Positions 1 to 8,029 of a stretch of DNA of 64,000 nt are shown piece after piece. The notes beneath the pieces were generated by a model. It ran no database searches, was not told the DNA's origin, and worked only from the letters and a program-made list of their open reading frames with translations. The translations under genes were made by a program, and so were the position numbers. Each line of letters starts with the position of its first letter. Position 1 is the stretch's first letter. The DNA comes from Streptomyces sp. NBC_00523. GTDB lineage: Bacteria; Actinomycetota; Actinomycetes; Streptomycetales; Streptomycetaceae. Where the stretch lies: contig NZ_CP107836.1 of the NCBI RefSeq assembly GCF_036346615.1, positions 3,596,001 to 3,660,000 on the forward strand, written 5' to 3'.

Positions 1-98
1 CCTTACTGAACAGCATTGCTGTAGAGTTGTTGGCGCCGGGTCCCGCGCCACCGTCGTCGCAGCCGGACCGCGGCAACGCGACAACGGGAAGGACTCCC

Positions 99-1379
99 AT
101 GACCGCCATCACTTCCGTCACCGGCCGCCGCGTCCTGGACAGCCGGGGCAATCCCACCGTCGAGGTGGACGTGGTCCTGTCGGACGGCTCGCTCGGCCGG
201 GCCGCGGTCCCCTCCGGGGCGTCGACCGGCGCCCGCGAGGCCGTGGAACTGCGCGACGGCGACCCGGCCCGCTGGCACGGCAAGGGCGTCGACCAGGCCG
301 TGCGCCACGTCAACACCGAGCTCACCGAGGCCGTCATCGGCCGGGACGCGGAGGACCAGGCCGGGCTGGACGCCGCGCTCGTCTCCGCCGACGGCACCGC
401 CACGAAGGCCCGGCTCGGCGCCAACGCGATCCTGGGCGTCTCCCTCGCCGCCGCCAAGGCCGCGGCGGTCGCCCACCGCCTGCCGCTCTACCGGTACCTG
501 GGCGGGTCGGACGCCCGGCTGCTGCCCGTCCCGATGATGAACATCGTCAACGGGGGCGCCCACGCCGACAATCCGCTGGACTTCCAGGAGTTCATGATCG
601 CCCCGATCGGCGCGGAGACCTTCGCCGAGGCGGTCCGGATGGGCTCGGAGGTCTTCCACACCCTGCGCCGCGACCTGCTCGGCGCCGGCCACTCCACGGG
701 CGTCGGCGACGAGGGCGGCTTCGCGCCGTCCCTCCGTACGGCGGAAGAGGCGCTGGACTTCGTCGTGGCGGCCGTCGAGCGCACGGGGTACCGGCCGGGC
801 ACGGACATCGGGCTGGTCATGGACCCGGCGACGTCGGAGTTCTTCCGCGACGGGGTGTACGACTACGCGGGCGAGGGCGTACGCCGCACTCCCGCGGAGC
901 ACGCGGACTACCTGGTGAAACTGATCGACGCCTACCCCGTCGTGTCGGTCGAGGACGCGATGGCCGAGGACGACCTGGACGGCTGGCGCGAGCTGACCGC
1001 GCGCGTCGGCGACCGCTGCCAGCTGACGGGCGACGACGTGTTCTGCACCAACGACGCGCTGCTGCGCGAGGGCATCGCCTCCGGGGTCGCCAACTCGATC
1101 CTGGTGAAGGTCAACCAGATCGGCACGCTGACGGAGGCGATGACCACGGTCTCCACCGCGCACCGCGCCGGGTACACGGTCGTCATGTCGCACCGCTCGG
1201 GCGAGACGGAGGACACCACGATCGCGGACCTGGCGGTCGCCACGGGCTGCGGCCAGATCAAGACGGGCTCCCTGTCCCGGTCCGACCGCACCGCGAAGTA
1301 CAACCAGCTGATCCGCATCGAGGAGGAGCTGGGCGCGGGCGCCCGGTACGCGGGCACGGAGGCGCTGCGCGCCCGCTAG
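99..1379 (+). CDS. eno: Enolase (phosphopyruvate hydratase)
   Basis: Cytosolic glycolytic enzyme interconverting 2-phosphoglycerate and phosphoenolpyruvate. The 426-aa product has usual enolase length and its hallmarks: GNPTVEVDV near the N-terminus, the SGASTGxxE loop, [27 protein letters not shown], and the signature region [13 protein letters not shown] followed by [11 protein letters not shown]. Start: the frame is open from about 27, but ATG 99 sits 5 nt after a GGGAAGGA ribosome site and gives the canonical [19 protein letters not shown] opening. The TAG stop lies inside the left end of a palindromic repeat (1376-1554). Streptomycetes often carry two enolase paralogues; which copy this is cannot be decided here. 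Confidence 0.97.
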   Translation: MTAITSVTGRRVLDSRGNPTVEVDVVLSDGSLGRAAVPSGASTGAREAVELRDGDPARWHGKGVDQAVRHVNTELTEAVIGRDAEDQAGLDAALVSADGTATKARLGANAILGVSLAAAKAAAVAHRLPLYRYLGGSDARLLPVPMMNIVNGGAHADNPLDFQEFMIAPIGAETFAEAVRMGSEVFHTLRRDLLGAGHSTGVGDEGGFAPSLRTAEEALDFVVAAVERTGYRPGTDIGLVMDPATSEFFRDGVYDYAGEGVRRTPAEHADYLVKLIDAYPVVSVEDAMAEDDLDGWRELTARVGDRCQLTGDDVFCTNDALLREGIASGVANSILVKVNQIGTLTEAMTTVSTAHRAGYTVVMSHRSGETEDTTIADLAVATGCGQIKTGSLSRSDRTAKYNQLIRIEEELGAGARYAGTEALRAR

Positions 1380-1554
1380 GGCCTGTCTTCAAACTGGCGT
1401 CGTTGCCCGAAGGGCGGCCGGGCGGCGTCAGGTGCGTGCTCTCGGCGTGCCGGCCCCAGACCCCTGTACTGGACGTACCGGGGTCTGGGGCCGGTGCGGC
1501 GAGAGTGCGTGCATGGCGCCGCGCGGCAGACGGCAGTTTGACGACAGGCCCTAG
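1376..1554. repeat. MITE-like palindromic element
   Basis: A 179-bp near-complete palindrome between eno and the first DUF2690 gene. The outer 12 bp are perfect inverted repeats (CTAGGGCCTGTC at 1376-1387, GACAGGCCCTAG at 1543-1554), extending to 20 of 21 matching positions. The centre is a strong hairpin (15-bp stem 1450-1464/1480-1494 that continues with one mismatch around the loop TGGAC). It has no coding capacity of its own. It may also act as a bidirectional terminator for eno. A 19-bp fragment with the same end sequence occurs at 19343-19361. Confidence 0.7.
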
Positions 1555-1557
1555 GGC

Positions 1558-2010
1558 TCAGTACGCCGAGGTGGTGTGCGTACCCGACTCGTCGTAGCCG
1601 ATGACGTCGGAGGCGTAACCGGCGGCCCAGGAGGTGTAGCCCGCGTCGTTCAGCATCGGGCTGAAGCAGGTCTCCTGGCCGTTGGCGGCGATGCTCGGGC
1701 CGCCGCACCACTGGGTGGCGCCGTCCTGGACGCGGTTGATGTAACCGCCGAAGTTCGGCCCGTCCGAGTAGACCCGGACCCAGGTGGTGCGGCAGGCGGT
1801 GCTGTAGCGCAGCTCGACGGTGCCGACCTGGGCACCCTTCGCGTACAGCGCCCGGGAGGCGGCCGTGATGGCGGTGGCCGAGCAGCCGGAGGAGATCGGG
1901 TCCTGGCCGTCGCGGCTCGCGGCGGAGGCGGAGCCGGTGAAGCCGGTGGCGAGGGCGGCGGACGCGACGGCGATCACGGCCGTCCGGCCGAAGAGGGCCG
2001 GTATACGCAT
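1558..2010 (-). CDS. Small secreted DUF2690-type protein, paralogue 1
   Basis: A 150-aa predicted exported protein of unknown function. A Sec signal peptide (MRIPALFGRTAVIAVASA, likely cleaved after GSASA near residue 30) precedes a domain with the pattern DP-x-SSGC, VGTVELRYSTACRTTWVRV, a CGG motif and CFSPMLNDAGYTS. This matches my memory of the extracellular DUF2690 domain found in streptomycete proteins. Four cysteines are conserved with the two neighbouring paralogues, suggesting two disulfides. ATG at 2010 is preceded by GGGAGCAACC. With its two neighbours it forms a three-member cluster, the other two being divergently transcribed. Confidence 0.8.
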   Translation of the reverse strand: MRIPALFGRTAVIAVASAALATGFTGSASAASRDGQDPISSGCSATAITAASRALYAKGAQVGTVELRYSTACRTTWVRVYSDGPNFGGYINRVQDGATQWCGGPSIAANGQETCFSPMLNDAGYTSWAAGYASDVIGYDESGTHTTSAY

Positions 2011-2083
2011 GGTTGCTCCCTGGATAGGGGTGGGCGGATCACGAAGAGGCGGCGCAGGCGTCGCGGCGAAGACGGCTTCGGGT

Positions 2084-2539
2084 TCAGTAGATGGTGGTGA
2101 TGGCCTCGTAGCTCTCGACCCCGTTGTGCACGGCGTATCCGAAGGCGTAGGAGGTGTAGCCGGCGTCGTTGAGCATCGGGCTGTAGCAGGTGTACTGGCC
2201 GAGGCTGGTGCTCCAGTTGACGGAGCCGCAGTACTGCTTCACGTAGTCCTGCGTACGCTGCACGGTCCCGTGCAGATCGGACTGGTCGCCCTGGACGCGC
2301 ACCCAGGCGGTGCGGCAGGCGGGGCTGTAGCGCAGCTCCACGACGCCGACGTACGTCCGGCCGTCACGGTCCAGGATGTGCGTCTGCCTCGCCGTGTACG
2401 CGTCGGACGAGCAGCCGGAGGCGTTGGGGTCGAGGCCGTCCCGGGCGAGGGCGTGCGAGGTTCCGGTCATGCCCAGCGCCAGCGCGAGGGTGGAGGCGGC
2501 GACGACCGCCGCGCGCTTGGCCGTGCTGCTGAATGCCAT
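2084..2539 (-). CDS. Small secreted DUF2690-type protein, paralogue 2
   Basis: A 151-aa exported protein related to the genes on both sides. The signal peptide is about MAFSSTAKRAAVVAAS to TSHA. The mature part has LDPNASGC, VGVVELRYSPACRTAWVRV, QYCGS and YTCYSPMLNDAGYTS. The four cysteines line up with the other paralogues. The frame is open to 2740, but ATG 2539 is chosen because it has an AGGAGCCACC ribosome site and begins the signal peptide. It reads in the same direction as paralogue 1 (74-nt gap) and away from paralogue 3. Function unknown. Confidence 0.8.
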   Translation of the reverse strand: MAFSSTAKRAAVVAASTLALALGMTGTSHALARDGLDPNASGCSSDAYTARQTHILDRDGRTYVGVVELRYSPACRTAWVRVQGDQSDLHGTVQRTQDYVKQYCGSVNWSTSLGQYTCYSPMLNDAGYTSYAFGYAVHNGVESYEAITTIY

Positions 2540-2625
2540 GGGTGGCTCCTGGGTGGTGGGGGCGGCTGACGGCCGCTGCTCGCACCGACGTTGGCACGCC
2601 GGATCCGGCCCGTTCCAGCAGCTCA

Positions 2626-2696
2626 CGTCCCTGGGACGGGGGACGCGCCGTCCCGGGACGCCGTCCCGTCGGGCCCGCCGCGGGACGGGACGGCGA
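2626..2696. promoter_or_regulatory. Cluster of CGTCCC/GGGACG palindromes between divergent DUF2690 genes
   Basis: The shared upstream region of paralogues 2 and 3 holds CGTCCC-T-GGGACG (2626-2638), the perfect 12-bp palindrome CGTCCCGGGACG (2649-2660), and an inverted pair CCGTCCCG (2661-2668) / CGGGACGG (2681-2688) followed by another GGGACGG. Several copies of one 6-bp half-site in a divergent promoter suggest operators for a dimeric repressor, though GC-rich DNA makes chance palindromes likelier. Candidate only. Confidence 0.4.
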
Positions 2697-2769
2697 ACCG
2701 TGGACCGGCCCCCGCCGGCCGTGCCACGGTGCCCCCACATCCACCCCTGCTCCTCCCGGAGGACCGCTC

Positions 2770-3225
2770 ATGCAGCTCGCCCGCACCCTCAAGCACGCGA
2801 CCGCCGTGGCCGCGGCCGTCGCCGGACTCGCCCTCGGCCTGTCCGGCTCCGCCGACGCGGCCGCGCGGGACGGCGCCGATCCCATGTCGTCCGGCTGCGC
2901 CTCGGGGGCGTACACCGCCCGCTCGCAGGCCCTTTACGTGAACGGCGCCCGGGTCGGCACGGTGGAGCTGCGCTACAGCCCGTCGTGCCGGACGGTCTGG
3001 GCCCGGGTCTGGTCCGACGGGAACAGCGTCTACGCCAAGGTCGTCCGCGACCAGGACAACTCCTGGGAGTACTGCGGCACCCCGCACTACGACAGCGCGT
3101 CCGGTCAGTACTCCTGCTACACCCCGATGCTCAACGACGCCGACTACACCTCGTACGCGGTGGGTGGCGCCTCCGAGAGCTCCGGCCGCGTCGGCAGCGC
3201 GCTGGGCTACACCGGCAGTTACTGA
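2770..3225 (+). CDS. Small secreted DUF2690-type protein, paralogue 3
   Basis: A 151-aa exported protein. The signal peptide runs from MQLARTLKHATAVAAAV to a predicted cut after SADA. The mature domain has DPMSSGC, VGTVELRYSPSCRTVWARV, EYCGTP and YSCYTPMLNDADYTS, close to the two minus-strand neighbours. ATG 2770 is chosen over the open frame upstream because it starts the signal peptide behind GGAGGACC. The gene is divergent from paralogue 2 across a palindrome-rich 230-bp spacer. No catalytic motif is visible, so a structural or binding role outside the cell is the most that can be inferred. Confidence 0.8.
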   Translation: MQLARTLKHATAVAAAVAGLALGLSGSADAAARDGADPMSSGCASGAYTARSQALYVNGARVGTVELRYSPSCRTVWARVWSDGNSVYAKVVRDQDNSWEYCGTPHYDSASGQYSCYTPMLNDADYTSYAVGGASESSGRVGSALGYTGSY

Positions 3226-3332
3226 TCCGCGGGGCGTGACGGAACCCTGGCGACCCTCGCCGCAGGCGCGTAACATCCGCTCGATCCGGGCCCCTTGAGC
3301 CTCACGGGCCACACGACTCCGAGGGGACCAGG

Positions 3333-3431
3333 ATGTCAGCGCTTCCCACGATCATCGTCGTCGTCTTTCTGGCCCTGCTGGTCATCTGGATCATCTCGGC
3401 GTTCACGGGCGGGCGCGGGGGCCGCCGTTGA
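3333..3431 (+). CDS. 32-aa single-pass membrane microprotein
   Basis: A short open frame starting at ATG 3333 behind a GAGGGGACCAGG ribosome site. The product is MSALPT, then a hydrophobic stretch of about 17 residues (IIVVVFLALLVIWIISA), then a basic Gly/Arg tail, the layout of a single-span membrane peptide with a positive cytoplasmic end. Its TGA stop overlaps the TTG start of the following acetyltransferase (TTGA), so the two are probably translationally coupled. I do not recognise a family. The strong ribosome site and the coupling argue that it is real. Confidence 0.6.
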   Translation: MSALPTIIVVVFLALLVIWIISAFTGGRGGRR

Positions 3432-3919
3432 CCCCCCTCGTGCCCTTGACGGCGGAGTACGCGGAGCAGGTGCTCGCGATCTACGAGGCGGGGATCGCCG
3501 AGGGCAACGCCACCTTCGAGACCGAGGCGCCGTCCTGGGCCGCGTTCGACGCCGCGAATCTGCCCGGGCACCGGTTCGCCGCCCTGGACGGGGCGGGGAC
3601 CGTGCTGGGCTGGGTCGCGGCCGGCCGGGTCTCGGACCGGTGCGCGTACGCGGGAGTGGTCGAGCACTCCGTCTACGTCCACCCGGACGCCCGCGGCCGG
3701 GGGATCGCCTCCGCGCTGCTCACGGCGCTGACGGACTCCACGGACCGGGCCGGGATCTGGACCGTCCAGTCCGGCATCTTCCCGGAGAACACCGCCAGCC
3801 TCGCCGTGCACCGGCGTGCCGGCTTCCGCGTCATCGGCACCCGGGAGCGGATCGGCCGCCACCGCGGCGTCTGGCGCGACGTCGTCCTGGTGGAGCGCCG
3901 CAGCCCCGCGGTCACCTGA
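3428..3919 (+). CDS. GNAT N-acetyltransferase, phosphinothricin-acetyltransferase-like
   Basis: A 163-aa cytosolic acetyl-CoA-dependent acetyltransferase. It shows the GNAT layout: IYEAGIAEGNATFET at the start (typical of the phosphinothricin/methionine sulfoximine acetyltransferase group), central strand VVEHSVYVHPDARGRGIASALL with the acetyl-CoA loop RGRGIA, then IFPENTASLAVHRRAGFRVIGTRERIGRH. Start is TTG 3428, overlapping the stop of the 32-aa membrane peptide; no better in-frame start precedes it. Its likely substrate is an amino acid or amino acid analogue, which cannot be fixed from sequence. Confidence 0.88.
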   Translation: MTPLVPLTAEYAEQVLAIYEAGIAEGNATFETEAPSWAAFDAANLPGHRFAALDGAGTVLGWVAAGRVSDRCAYAGVVEHSVYVHPDARGRGIASALLTALTDSTDRAGIWTVQSGIFPENTASLAVHRRAGFRVIGTRERIGRHRGVWRDVVLVERRSPAVT

Positions 3920-3955
3920 CCCCGTAAGCCCCCGTTCCCGGGGCACACGCACCCC

Positions 3956-4726
3956 ATGACCTCATCGCGGAGCGTGGCGAAGGGACGCGTGGCCCTGGCC
4001 GGGTGCGCGCTGCTGGTGCTGACTGCCTGCGGGCACGGTGGCGACGAGCCGCGGAGCGGGGACTTCCGGGCGGCCTCCCTCGCGGAGGGCGCCCGGCTCG
4101 TCGTCACCACCCAGGGCGGTGTGCGGGTCGTCGGAACGGACGGGGACCGCGTCGCGGTGGACGGCTCCGTCCTCGCCCACGGGGACGGGGACGGGGACAC
4201 GTACACGCTCGACCTGCCCTGCGACGAGGGCGACGCGCGCGACGACCGGGCCCGGGACAACTGCGGCGGCATGCCCCTCGTGCGCGTCCCCTCCGGCGTC
4301 ACGCTCACCGTGCGGGCGCGCAACGCCGGGATCGACGTGAGCGGCGTACGGGGCGGGCTGAGCCTCAGCACCGTCAACGGCGACGTCACCGTGCAGGACT
4401 CCGGCGCGAAGGGCGCCCACCAGCACCTGGTCACCCGGAACGGGTCCGTCCGCGCGACCGGCCTCCGGGGCCTCCGCATCGACGCCGAGACGGTCAACGG
4501 CGACGTCGACGTGCGATGCGCCACCGCTCCGGACACGCTCAGCGGCGTGACCCGCAACGGTTCCGCGCGCGTCACGCTCCCGCCCGGCACACCCCCGTAC
4601 GCGACCGAGGCGCACACCGTCAACGGGCGCTCGACCTCGGACCTCCCGGTCGCCGAGGACTCCGACGACGCGCACCGCCTGACCCTGCGCACGGTCAACG
4701 GCGACACGGAGGCCCGGCGGGGGTAG
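3956..4726 (+). CDS. Lipoprotein with DUF4097-type repeated beta structure
   Basis: A 256-aa predicted lipoprotein. The signal sequence ends in the lipobox LTAC (Cys near residue 24), so the mature protein should be anchored on the outer face of the membrane. The rest consists of repeated short units with TVNGDV- and TRNGSV-like turns (for example LSTVNGDVTVQDSG, AETVNGDVDV, VTRNGSARV, HTVNGRSTS), typical of DUF4097 beta-helix-like proteins. Function unknown for the family. It follows the acetyltransferase by 36 nt and may be cotranscribed. Confidence 0.82.
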   Translation: MTSSRSVAKGRVALAGCALLVLTACGHGGDEPRSGDFRAASLAEGARLVVTTQGGVRVVGTDGDRVAVDGSVLAHGDGDGDTYTLDLPCDEGDARDDRARDNCGGMPLVRVPSGVTLTVRARNAGIDVSGVRGGLSLSTVNGDVTVQDSGAKGAHQHLVTRNGSVRATGLRGLRIDAETVNGDVDVRCATAPDTLSGVTRNGSARVTLPPGTPPYATEAHTVNGRSTSDLPVAEDSDDAHRLTLRTVNGDTEARRG

Positions 4727-4743
4727 GGGCCCGGCCGCAGGCC

Positions 4744-4772
4744 AGGACAGCACGGACCATCGCCCGTATATT
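4744..4772 (+). promoter_or_regulatory. Sigma-70-like promoter of the GAF/SpoIIE phosphatase gene
   Basis: AGGACA at 4744-4749 and TATATT at 4767-4772 are spaced by 17 bp, close to the consensus -35 and -10 of the housekeeping sigma factor, and lie in a locally AT-rich stretch 60 nt before the GTG start. Read by eye only. Confidence 0.45.
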
Positions 4773-4831
4773 CATAAAATGCGCTTTGTGGACATCGCGC
4801 CGTTCCCGCCCGTCCGGACGGAGGCCCCGGA

Positions 4832-6541
4832 GTGAGGGACCCCGGAAGGCTGGAGGCGCTGCGGCTGGCCGGGCTGACCGCGGCGGCCGATCCCGGCATG
4901 GACCGGTTCGCGCGGCTGGTCTCGCGCCTGCTCCGCGTCCCGGTGTCCCTGGTCTCGCTGCTGGAGCCCGACCGGCAGGTGTTCCCCGGCATGGTCGGGA
5001 TGTCCGGCGACTGGGCGGCCCGGCGCGAGACCCCCCTCAGCCACTCCCTCTGCCAGCACGTCGTCGCGGACGCCGGTCCGCTGGTCCTCAGCGACACCCG
5101 GGCGCACCCGCGCACCTGCGCCAGTCTCGCCATCCCCGATCTCCAGGTGGTCGCGTACGCCGGAATGCCGCTCACCGACGCCGACGGACGGGTGCTCGGA
5201 TCGCTCTGCGCCATCGACCACCGCCCCCGGGAGTGGACGGCGGACGAGCTGCGCGACCTCGAAGACCTCACGGCCGCCTGCTCGATGGAGTTGCGGCTGA
5301 GGATCGCGACGGAGCTGATCCAGCGGGACCGCGACCATGCCGGTCTGCTGCTGCGCGCCTCGGTCGAACTCGCCCACGCCCACGATCCGGCCGACCTGAC
5401 CCGCCGCCTCCGCCAGATGTTCCGGGGGCCCGCCGAGCCGGCGTTCGTGGGTCTGCTGCTGGCCGACGGCGAGGGGCTGTGGCGGGTCGTCGACCCGGAC
5501 GACGTACGCCCTGTGGAAAGCGCCATCGACCGGCTGGACCGGGACGCGGCCTTCCCCAGCTCGCTGGCCATGCGGGAACAGCGCGCCGTCTTCGTCCCGG
5601 ACCGCGCGGCGCTGCTGGCCGGCTTCGGGCCCGAGGCCGTCGCCGGGTACGACTCGCTGGGCCTCCAGTCCGTCCTGTGCGTCCCGCTGCCGAACGGCCA
5701 CGGCGTGCTCACGTGGTGCTGGTCCCGCCCGCACGTCATGGCGCCGACCGAGGAGGCGGTGCTCACCACGGTGGCGGGGTACGTGAGCCAGGCGGTGGAA
5801 CGCACCCGCTTCGTGGCGCACCGGCTCAGCGCCGCGGAACAGCTCCAGGCCGCGATGCTGACGGAGCTGCCGGACGTGCCCGGCCTGGACATGGCCGCCC
5901 TGTACCTGCCCGCCGCCGACCAGGACATGGTGGGCGGGGACTGGTACGACGCCTATCCGCTGCCCGCGGCCCTCATGCTCTCGATCGGCGACGTCATCGG
6001 CCACGACGTCCGGGCCGCCACCGTGATGGGCCAGATCCGCAGCATGCTCCGCCAGGCGAGCCTGGACGACCCGGCCCACTCACCGGCCGGCGCCCTGCAC
6101 GCCATCGACCAGGCCATCGGCGTCCTCCCCCTGGGCGTCGGCGCGACGGCGGTCCACGCCCGCCTCGACCGCGACGCCGACCACTGGCGCCTGACCTGGT
6201 CCAACGCCGGACACCCCCCGCCGCTCCTCTGCACCCCGGGCTCGGGCGTCACCACCCTGACCGACCACGACCTCCTCCTGCTCGGCCTCCCGGACACCCC
6301 GCCCCGCGAGGACCACACCCGTGCCCTGCCCCCGGGCAGCGTGCTCCTGCTCTACACGGACGGCCTGGTCGAACGCCGCGACGAGGACATCGACGCGTGC
6401 ACCGCCCACACGGCCGCGCTCCTGTCCCACCACGCCGACAAGCCCCTCCCCCTCCTCCTCCAGATGCTCTCCACGGGCCTCGCGGAGGTCCCGCAGCGGG
6501 ACGACGTGGCGGTGCTCGTCATCCGGGTCACGGGACCCTGA
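4832..6541 (+). CDS. GAF-domain SpoIIE-family PP2C protein phosphatase
   Basis: A 569-aa cytoplasmic signalling protein. Residues about 10-155 form a GAF domain (FARLVSRLLRVPVSLVSLLE, SHSLCQHVV, YAGMPLTDADGRVLGSLCAID). A second, weaker GAF-like region covers about 165-330. The C-terminal ~230 residues are a SpoIIE/RsbU-type PP2C domain with the metal-binding acids in GGDWYDAYPLP, SIGDVIGHDV, LLYTDGLVERRDED and QRDDVAVLVI. Such enzymes usually dephosphorylate anti-anti-sigma factors in partner-switching circuits, with GAF domains sensing a ligand or redox signal. The gene downstream is the remnant of an ATP-binding anti-sigma-like protein, consistent with a former pair. GTG 4832 is chosen as first in-frame start after a GGAG-type site. 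Confidence 0.88.
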   Translation: MRDPGRLEALRLAGLTAAADPGMDRFARLVSRLLRVPVSLVSLLEPDRQVFPGMVGMSGDWAARRETPLSHSLCQHVVADAGPLVLSDTRAHPRTCASLAIPDLQVVAYAGMPLTDADGRVLGSLCAIDHRPREWTADELRDLEDLTAACSMELRLRIATELIQRDRDHAGLLLRASVELAHAHDPADLTRRLRQMFRGPAEPAFVGLLLADGEGLWRVVDPDDVRPVESAIDRLDRDAAFPSSLAMREQRAVFVPDRAALLAGFGPEAVAGYDSLGLQSVLCVPLPNGHGVLTWCWSRPHVMAPTEEAVLTTVAGYVSQAVERTRFVAHRLSAAEQLQAAMLTELPDVPGLDMAALYLPAADQDMVGGDWYDAYPLPAALMLSIGDVIGHDVRAATVMGQIRSMLRQASLDDPAHSPAGALHAIDQAIGVLPLGVGATAVHARLDRDADHWRLTWSNAGHPPPLLCTPGSGVTTLTDHDLLLLGLPDTPPREDHTRALPPGSVLLLYTDGLVERRDEDIDACTAHTAALLSHHADKPLPLLLQMLSTGLAEVPQRDDVAVLVIRVTGP

Positions 6542-6625
6542 CCGCTGCACCGGGCAATGAGTCCCCCGTATCCGTCCCGCCGCCGGGCAGCGCCCACAGA
6601 CCGTTGTCAGGGCAGGATGCCGGTC

Positions 6626-7157
6626 ATGACCTGGACCTGGAGAACAGCGGCCGTTCGCGCCGACCGCTACGGTCGGCGCAGCGCGGCGTGGAACGCGGCC
6701 CACGCGGTGGGCTTGAGTACGAGGACGGGCCCGGCGGCCCGCTTCGAGTCGCGGACGGCGACGGGCCGCTCGGCTCGTCGGTGAATGGGGGTACCCCGAG
6801 CGCGCCGGGGAAGTCGCGCTCCTCGTATCCGAGTTGGCCACCAACGCGCTGATCCACGGCAGCCTGCGCGGGCGGCTCATCCGGGTGCGGGTCGTCCTCA
6901 CCGGCGCCGCCCTCCGCGTGGAGGTCACCGACCCCCGGGGTGAGCGGCTGCCCGGGATTCGGGAGGCCGGCGGTGACGAGTGCTACGGGCGCGGGCTCCC
7001 CCTCGTGGACGGGATCGCGGACCGATGGGGCGTCGAGCCCCACACCGTGGGGAAGACGGTGTTCGCCGAACTCGCGCTACAGGCGCGCCCGCACCGGCCC
7101 GGCACGCACCGTCAGGCGGCGGGCCGGACGTCGATGACTCGCCGCCCACGTGTGTGA
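6626..7157 (+). pseudogene. Frameshifted ATP-binding (HATPase_c, RsbW-like) protein
   Basis: The reading frame with the ATP-binding core runs from 6717 to 7157: RLVGEWGYPERAGEVALLVSE, then LATNALIHG (N-box) and GRGLPLVDGIADRWGV (G-box). Upstream in that frame there is a stop at 6714-6716 and no ATG, GTG or TTG before TTG 6834, which would remove half of the N-box helix. The expected N-terminal part (MTWTWR... to FESRTATGRSARR, ATG 6626 or 6617) lies in another frame that ends at TGA 6782-6784. The two halves join naturally near 6770-6782, so one indel would restore a ~175-aa protein. It is a pseudogene, a sequencing error or a rare recoding site. The tail overlaps the converging reductase by 46 nt. 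Confidence 0.65.
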
Positions 7158-8017
7158 CCCGCCCGACTGTCCGCGTGCGCCTGCGCCGCCTCCGCGAGGG
7201 CGTACGACTTCTCGACGGGGATGTGGAGCCGCCCCCGCTCGATCAGGTCCACCGCCTCCGCGAGCGCGTCCGGCACGCTGCCGGCCACGCCGGAGAAGCG
7301 GACGCCGAATTCCGGGGCGCCGAGATCCGCGATGGTGATCACCCTGCGCGGATCGCCCGTCAGCGCGACGAGTTCGGGGATCACGCCCGAGCCGGCCAGA
7401 TCGAGCGCCGCGTCGACGCGGCCGAGCCCCCGTACCCGCTCGACCCAGCCCTCGCCGTACGTCGTGGCGAGCGCGCCCAGCCCGCGCAGGTAGTCCTGAT
7501 TGGCGGCGCCGCCCGTGCCGATCACCGCGATGCCCCGGTCCCGGGCGATCTGGAGCACTGCTGAACCGACGCCCCCGGACGCCCCGCTCACCAGCAGCGT
7601 CTCGCCCGGCCGTACACCGACCTGGTCGATGACGCGCAGGGCGGTCTCCACCACGGACGGATACCCGGCCGCCTCCTCGAACGTCAGCCCCTCGGGCATC
7701 CGGGCCCAGGCCGACAGCACGGCGAACTCGGCGTAGGTGTCGGCCCCTTCGCCGAACACGCGGTCGCCGGTCGCCACGCCCTCGACACCCTCACCCACCT
7801 CGTCCACGATCCCGGCGGCATCCAGCCCGACGCCGGAGGGCAGCACGGTCGGATGGGCGCCCAGGACCTGGCCCTCACGGACCCTCCAGTCGACGGGGTT
7901 CACGCCTGCCGCCCGCACGGCGATACGTATCCGGCCGGGGCCCGCATGGGGCTCCACGGCGTCGATGAGGCGCAGGACATCGGGGCCGCCGAACTCGGCG
8001 AAGCTCACTTTCTTCAT
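7112..8017 (-). CDS. NADP-dependent zinc-free alcohol dehydrogenase/quinone oxidoreductase (MDR family)
   Basis: A 301-aa cytosolic medium-chain dehydrogenase/reductase. Visible features are the N-terminal GroES-like fold (VRAAGVNPVDWRVREGQ, GVGLDAAGIVDEVGEGV) and the Rossmann motif SGASGGVGSAVLQIA used for NADPH. The cysteine/histidine zinc ligands of classic alcohol dehydrogenases are absent, pointing to the quinone oxidoreductase branch. Substrate unknown. ATG 8017 is the only sensible start. It is divergent from a TetR gene, and a perfect 19-bp palindrome lies between them 13 nt before this start, so the TetR protein probably represses it. Confidence 0.9.
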   Translation of the reverse strand: MKKVSFAEFGGPDVLRLIDAVEPHAGPGRIRIAVRAAGVNPVDWRVREGQVLGAHPTVLPSGVGLDAAGIVDEVGEGVEGVATGDRVFGEGADTYAEFAVLSAWARMPEGLTFEEAAGYPSVVETALRVIDQVGVRPGETLLVSGASGGVGSAVLQIARDRGIAVIGTGGAANQDYLRGLGALATTYGEGWVERVRGLGRVDAALDLAGSGVIPELVALTGDPRRVITIADLGAPEFGVRFSGVAGSVPDALAEAVDLIERGRLHIPVEKSYALAEAAQAHADSRAGHTRGRRVIDVRPAA

Positions 8018-8029
8018 GCCGGGGACCGT

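Noticed and set aside
27..98. N-terminal extension of enolase from an upstream start
   Set aside because: The extra residues are Pro/Ala-rich and precede a good ribosome site and the canonical enolase N-terminus at 99.
3295..3927. A 210-codon + strand frame across the GNAT gene
   Set aside because: Overlaps the GNAT domain out of frame and has no recognisable protein features.
4003..6852. A 949-codon open frame on the + strand spanning the DUF4097 and phosphatase genes
   Set aside because: Arg/Pro/Gly-rich nonsense with no domains; a third-position GC shadow of the two real genes in other frames.
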